From: Rugalucina vietnamica | Lineage: Eukaryota > Mollusca > Bivalvia > Lucinida > Lucinidae | Reading direction: 5' to 3' | DNA length: 64,000 nucleotides | NCBI GenBank assembly: GCA_964017185.1 | Contig: OZ024871.1 | Location: forward strand, 56,905,226-56,969,225 | Part shown: piece by piece, positions 59,550-64,000 of the stretch | Position numbering within the stretch: position 1 is the first letter of the stretch | Layout: every line of letters begins with the position of its first letter | Notes under the pieces: generated by a model | What the model saw: only the letters and a program-made list of their open reading frames with translations | Database searches by the model: none | Told to the model about the DNA's origin: nothing | Program-made: the position numbers and the translations under genes

Positions 59550-60376
59550 TTTAAAGATGTTGGTTTACAAATTTAAGAAACTTATAGGAAGTAATGATTT
59601 TTCTTTTCAGTTTAGAAAAATCATAACACGTTACAGACGTATAGGTTATAACTTGAATGTTATGCGACAGTCTGCATGCTTAGTTTTTAACCCAATCACG
59701 GTTGATAGCTATGCTGCCTTCTTTAATTGCACGCCGGTGGGACGGGCGTCAGACTCTATGATGGCACCGACTTAAAGCTATTCATTTTAGTTGGTTGGGG
59801 CCGGAGCTTCTTGTCTGCTGCTTGGCCCACCGGGGTCCAACTGATGTTTTTCTTTTGCTCCTGAGTTTGAAAGTTATTCGGCGCCCAGGGATCTCCATCG
59901 TCGGGCAACTTACTGAATCTGTGAGTCCTGGTTTTTGATTCAACAGGATGTTCATCATGATTTATTTGTTTGTTCTTGATGATTCATTGACTAGTTAGAG
60001 ATTCACCATGCGGACCGAAGAACTAACTAAATGTTATGAACCACTGCAGAAGCTAAGGGTGAGGTTATGGCCATGTAAAATCGATTTAAACCCGCCAGTA
60101 ACTTTGTGTTACTGATCGTTCCAAGTCGATACTTCTGTGGTGGTTCTTTTTGTTTTGTCTTGGTGTTCAAAATATTTTTGTGCTGTTGGCGCCTTATGTA
60201 TGTTTGCATATTTTTAGTTAAGTTAAAGTAACTGAGTGGCCACCTATTGGGAAAATAGCTGCTCATTCGGCTTACGAAATGTTTTCATGGTATAAGTACC
60301 TGATTGTTAGTTTGATTTTTCCCACCTCGGTTTTTGGAGTGGGAATCTTTTTCTGATTGCGCCTTTTCCTGATCCC
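59550..60376 (+). pseudogene. YLDD retroelement, copy 2 (last 70 codons and 3' UTR)
   Basis: Open frame VYKFKKLIGSNDFSFQF to SDSMMAPT (59563-59772), then the same 3' UTR as 37355-37960, including the GAACCACTGCAGAAG stem domain. The left boundary, at TTGGTTTACAAATTT, is at the same site as copy 3. Confidence 0.85.
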
Positions 60377-60648
60377 TTTTTCTTGTAAGAGGAAACCTTT
60401 CTTTCTTTTGTGTGTATTTTCCTCCAGCCGCTGTGAGCACCCACGTAATGTGGTAAAATGTCAATTATATCAATGAAAGTTTTGTATTAAGAATCTAAAA
60501 GTTTGTGAACTCTACAGTTTTATGTGAACTCCTTCACCAGTGTCAGAATATCACTATATATACGTATATACAGTGTCACAGCACACACCAATAAGAGAAA
60601 AGAGTAAAATGACCCTCCACCAAACCACTAAAACTTAGATCCACGTAG
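60377..60648. other. Intergenic, short
   Basis: Nothing recognised. Confidence 0.4.
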
Positions 60649-61270
60649 CTAAGCTTCTGGAGCCCTTTTGACAACAACAGAGCAGGCAAATTTGTGAAAT
60701 CCCCAGTCCTTCCGTTGACAGTCAGTGCTACAATATAGATCTTGTGATGTGACAGCGGGCGCACCGCTTGAGTTCAGTACCTTCTTTTGGTTCACGGTAA
60801 TACAGTTAGCACAAACTCCTGTGTCACCAAAATCGTCGTCGCTGTCAATATTAGCTGCAAGGAAGTCCTTGAGAATTTCCTGCTCCTCTTGTGTAGAAGC
60901 CGGAAAGAAAACACCAGATGTTTGGTTATCAAGATGGGCGGAGTTGCTTGTCTCGCTACTGGTTTCAGATTCCACCAGCACAGATTGATCGGCTCTTTCC
61001 TGATCTATGACCTCCAGTGAAAGGTCCAGTTCCTTGGGGACGGATTCCGGTTCCTTTGAAATGGTTGCTTGAGAAACAGAACGCTTCGGAAAGGTTGCTT
61101 TTTCAGCAGCCTTCTTCTACAGGAAACGTTGCTGTCTTCTTCTAACTCGTCTTCTTGCAGATGGCGGTTTCTTCTTTTTCTTCCGAGGATTCACAGGAAG
61201 TGAAGAGTCGACCTTGGCATCATTATCAGCTTTGGCGGGAAATTTACATTTCACAAAAAGTGACACATTT
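60649..61270 (-). pseudogene. Broken reading frame with basic stretch and MYND-like finger
   Basis: The minus strand reads, from about 61250, PVNPRKKKKKPPSARRRVRR, then an in-frame stop after QQRFL (about 61115). It then stays open to the TAG at 60649, through an acidic Ser/Glu-rich linker and CANC ... YCSTDCQRKDWGFHKFAC. The last part fits the second half of a MYND finger (C-x3-C, H, C), and CANC fits its first pair, but the usual middle cysteine pair is missing. The basic PPSARRR style is seen in ORF1 proteins of invertebrate retroelements, so a LINE ORF1 remnant is the leading guess; a decayed host gene is the alternative. Confidence 0.5.
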
Positions 61271-61299
61271 TCCAGATTTCTGGTCAACTTCCATTCAAA

Positions 61300-61659
61300 T
61301 CACAGACACCAAAGAGTTGTTGTTAATGGCGTTAGATCTGACTGGGCTCCTGTTGTATCTGGTGTCCCTCAGAGCACCGTTCTTGGTCCCTTGTTGTTCT
61401 CTTTGCATATAAATGATATCACCACAGATATTGAATCGGAAATTAGACTGTTTGCTGACGATTGTGTTTGTTATCGTGAAATTGAAAATGTGGAGGATAC
61501 AGTGAAACTTCAGAAGGATATTGATCGTTTAGGTAGTTGGGCTCGGAAATGGGTAGTGCAGCATGATGTATCATGTAGCTGACGAACAAACGGACTAGTA
61601 AAATTCAGGCTTCTTACAAACTTGAGGGTACAGTGTTGGAAAATGCTGAAAGTATCAAA
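61300..61659 (+). pseudogene. LINE reverse transcriptase fragment, left part of a split copy
   Basis: Reads QRVVVNGVRSDWAPVVSGVP and then STVLGP where the intact copy has GTVLGP, catalytic FADD, ending near AESIK. A frameshift or stop near 61582 breaks the frame. It continues after the inserted retroelement at 62833. Confidence 0.88.
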
Positions 61660-62832
61660 AGGTACAAGTAGGCAAAGATCAGGAAAAGGCGCAATCAGAA
61701 AAAGATTCCCACTCCAAAAACCGAGGTGGGAAAAAACCAAACTAACAATCAGGTACTTATACCATGAAACAATCGTAAGCCGAATGGGCAGCTATTTTCC
61801 CAATAGGTGGCCACTCAGTTACCTTAACTTAACTAAAAATATGAAAACATACATAAGGCGCCAACAGCACAAAAAATTTTAAACACCAAGACATAAAACA
61901 AAAAGAACCACCACAGAAGTATCGACTTGGAACGATCAGTAACACAAAGTTACTGGCGGGCTTAAACCGATTTTACATGGCCATAACCTCACCCTCAGCT
62001 ACCGCAGTGGTTCAGTGATATACAAGAAATAAGAAAAATCATATTAAGAAAATACTAAACATAGATACCAACGTTTAACATGAATAACGGAAAGCAGGGT
62101 GAGCAGCTATTGAAGGTATTAGGTGGTCACAGTGCTAGCTTGGACAGAACAAGTAAAATGCAGAGGGCTAAGTGAACAGCCAAATTATAATCGGGTGGCC
62201 ACAAAGCCATGCAACATGAAACTCGTAATCGGAATAACTTTGATAAGTGTGAACCACTACAGTAGTACCGCCTTGGAACGGTCAGTTATAAATAACTGGG
62301 GGGCTTAAACCGGTTTTACATGGCCATAACCTCACCCTCAGCTTCTGCAGTGGTTCATAACACCCAGTTAGTTATTCGGTCCTCGTGGTGAATCTCTAAC
62401 TAGTCAATGAATCATCAAGAACAAACAAATAAATCATGATAAACATCCTGATGAATCAAAAACCAGGACTCACAAACTGAGTAAGCTGCCCGACGATGGA
62501 AATCCCTGGGCGCCGAATAACCTACTAACTCCGGAGCAAAAGAAAAACACCAGTTGGACCCCGGTGGGCCAAGCAACAGACAAGAAGCTCCGGCCCCAAC
62601 CAACTAAAATGAATAGCTTTATGTCGGGGCCATCATAGAGTCTGACGCCCGACCCACCGGCGTGCAGTTAAAGAAGGCAGCATAGTTATCAACCATGATT
62701 GGGTTAAAAACTAAGCATGCAGACTGTCGCATGACATTCAAGTTATAACCTATACGTTTGTAACGTGTTATGATTTTTCTGAACTGAAAAGAAAAATCAT
62801 TAATTCCTTTAAGTTTCTTAAATTTGTAAACC
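61660..62832 (-). mobile_element. YLDD retroelement, copy 3, inserted in the LINE
   Basis: The last 70 codons (62834-62619, minus) and 3' UTR of the family, inverted relative to the host LINE. LINE codons resume directly after it, with AAA shared at the two junctions. The 105-bp stem domain of the 3' UTR occurs twice (61903-62009 and 62253-62357), separated by 243 bp not found in copies 1 and 2. Confidence 0.88.
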
Positions 62833-63792
62833 AAATATCTCGGTGTAACAATAACTAAGGATTTAAAATGGAATACTCACATCAGCAATGTGTGCACTAA
62901 AGCCAACAGGACCCTTGTTTTTTTGTTTTTTTAGACGAAATCTGTTTTCTTGCCCCCCCCCCCCCCCCCCCCAAGATGTGAGAGAAGCTGCATACAAAGG
63001 ACTGGTGAGACCTATTCTTGAATATGCTCAGTTTGGGACCCTCATTATGAAGGTCTGATAGATGATCTGGAGAAAGTGCAAAAGCGTGCAGCTAGGTTTG
63101 TAACTTGGAACTATACATATGAAGGTGTAACAATAACTAAGGATTTAAAATGGAATACTCACATCAGCAATGTGTGCACTAAAGCCAACAGGACCCTTGT
63201 TTTTTTGTTTTTTTTTTTTTAGACGAAATCTGTTTTCTTGCCCCCCAAGATGTGAGAGAAGCTGCATACAAAGGACTGGTGAGACCTATTCTTGAATATG
63301 CTCAGTTTGGGACCCTCATTATGAAGGTCTGATAGATGATCTGGAGAAAGTGCAAAAGCGTGTAGCTAGGTTTGTAACTTGGAACTATACATATGAAACA
63401 GGTAGTATGAGTGACATCCTTAAAAAACTAAAATGGGAATCCTTGCAGAAAAGAAGGAAGGATAATAGAATTATATTGCTTTACAAAGGGAGAGCAAAAA
63501 TACCCACGGATGACCTTATCCCCAAAATAGGCGTTGTAGGAATCAACACTCCTTGGCATTTCAGATACCTTCGACAAGTACAATTTACATAGTTTCTTCC
63601 CCCAGACTATTAGAGATTGGGATGAACTCCCTGATTCTCTGCATGATCCCCTCTGCTGAAATGCCAGATGATTGTGTGTCTAAATTAACTTCGCTTGTGA
63701 GAGCTCGGGACTAATCCCCTCCGGTCAAGCCTCACCCCCCTGGTGTGGTCAGTTTGACGTTTCACCAGTAAACTATTCTGATCCTGATTCTG
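62833..63792 (+). pseudogene. LINE fragment, right part, with 282-bp tandem duplication
   Basis: Resumes at KYLGVTITKDLKWNT. The segment 62842-63123 is repeated at 63124-63404 or so; the copies differ in T-run and C-run lengths. Continues with KVQKRVARFVTWNYTYE and a frameshifted C-terminus, ending with ATTCTGATCCTGATTCTG. Multiple frame breaks. Confidence 0.85.
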
Positions 63793-64000
63793 AAATCGGT
63801 AGACTACCTGTCTAGAATGCCTGCGAAGGCGTATGACAGTAAGAAAGAAAGACTATGTCTCTTTCCAAAGCATTAATGACTTGGACGATTGTATCCGGGA
63901 TGACAGCTGGTAGCTCCATTAGCTGTTTTTCACAAAAAAAAAGAACGAAAAATTCCGCTATGTGGGTGCTCCCGCGTCGCCATCGTATCACGATTTAACG
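63793..64000. other. Window end, nothing recognised
   Basis: Too short to judge; includes a small AAGAAAGAAAG run. Confidence 0.4.

Overview
The window looks like nuclear DNA from a bivalve mollusc. Supporting signs are spliced genes with GT-AG introns, a single conserved metazoan gene, no bacterial-style gene packing, and very dense transposon debris. The debris includes elements resembling the bivalve 'pearl' elements (core tandem repeats followed by an ACGG-rich tail and a terminal hairpin), tRNA-derived SINEs, hAT-, PIF/Harbinger- and Mutator-like MITEs, an LTR element, LINE and YLDD reverse-transcriptase remnants. The species cannot be named from the sequence alone.

The only complete host gene recognised is a MICU1 orthologue (gatekeeper of the mitochondrial calcium uniporter) on the minus strand. 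Eleven coding exons run from 43844 down to 5523. All splice phases join into one 540-residue reading frame with an arginine-rich mitochondrial presequence, one membrane segment, a KKKKKR polybasic stretch, two canonical EF-hands and the C-terminal cysteine. Intron 4 is about 25.6 kb and is built largely of nested mobile elements.

The most unusual structure is in MICU1 intron 5. The 3' half of exon 5 together with its GTAAGT donor has been amplified into an 88-bp tandem array (10185-11345 and 14299-14608) with 17 intact donors. Most copies have also acquired a CAG acceptor behind a pyrimidine run. They therefore look like a string of 30-nt, phase-compatible, stop-free microexons. The array is split by two head-to-tail pearl-like elements. 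Exon 9 shows an independent duplication of the same type (75 bp, in frame, with its own donor).

Layout: 1-5500 holds a pearl-like element, a SINE and MITEs, including one inside the probable MICU1 3' UTR. 5523-14717 holds MICU1 exons 11 to 5. 14718-40363 is giant intron 4, with four further pearl-like elements, nested hAT and PIF elements, a 2.5-kb non-autonomous LTR element and a YLDD reverse-transcriptase copy. 40364-43844 holds exons 4 to 1. 43845-64000 contains no recognisable intact host gene. It holds LINE copies (one sitting inside a MITE, one split by a second retroelement), SINEs, a Mutator-like MITE, a 5.2-kb non-coding element with long inverted termini, and a broken zinc-finger reading frame. 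A family of about 235-bp palindromic MITEs with 4-bp target duplications occurs ten times, all in or just 3' of MICU1.
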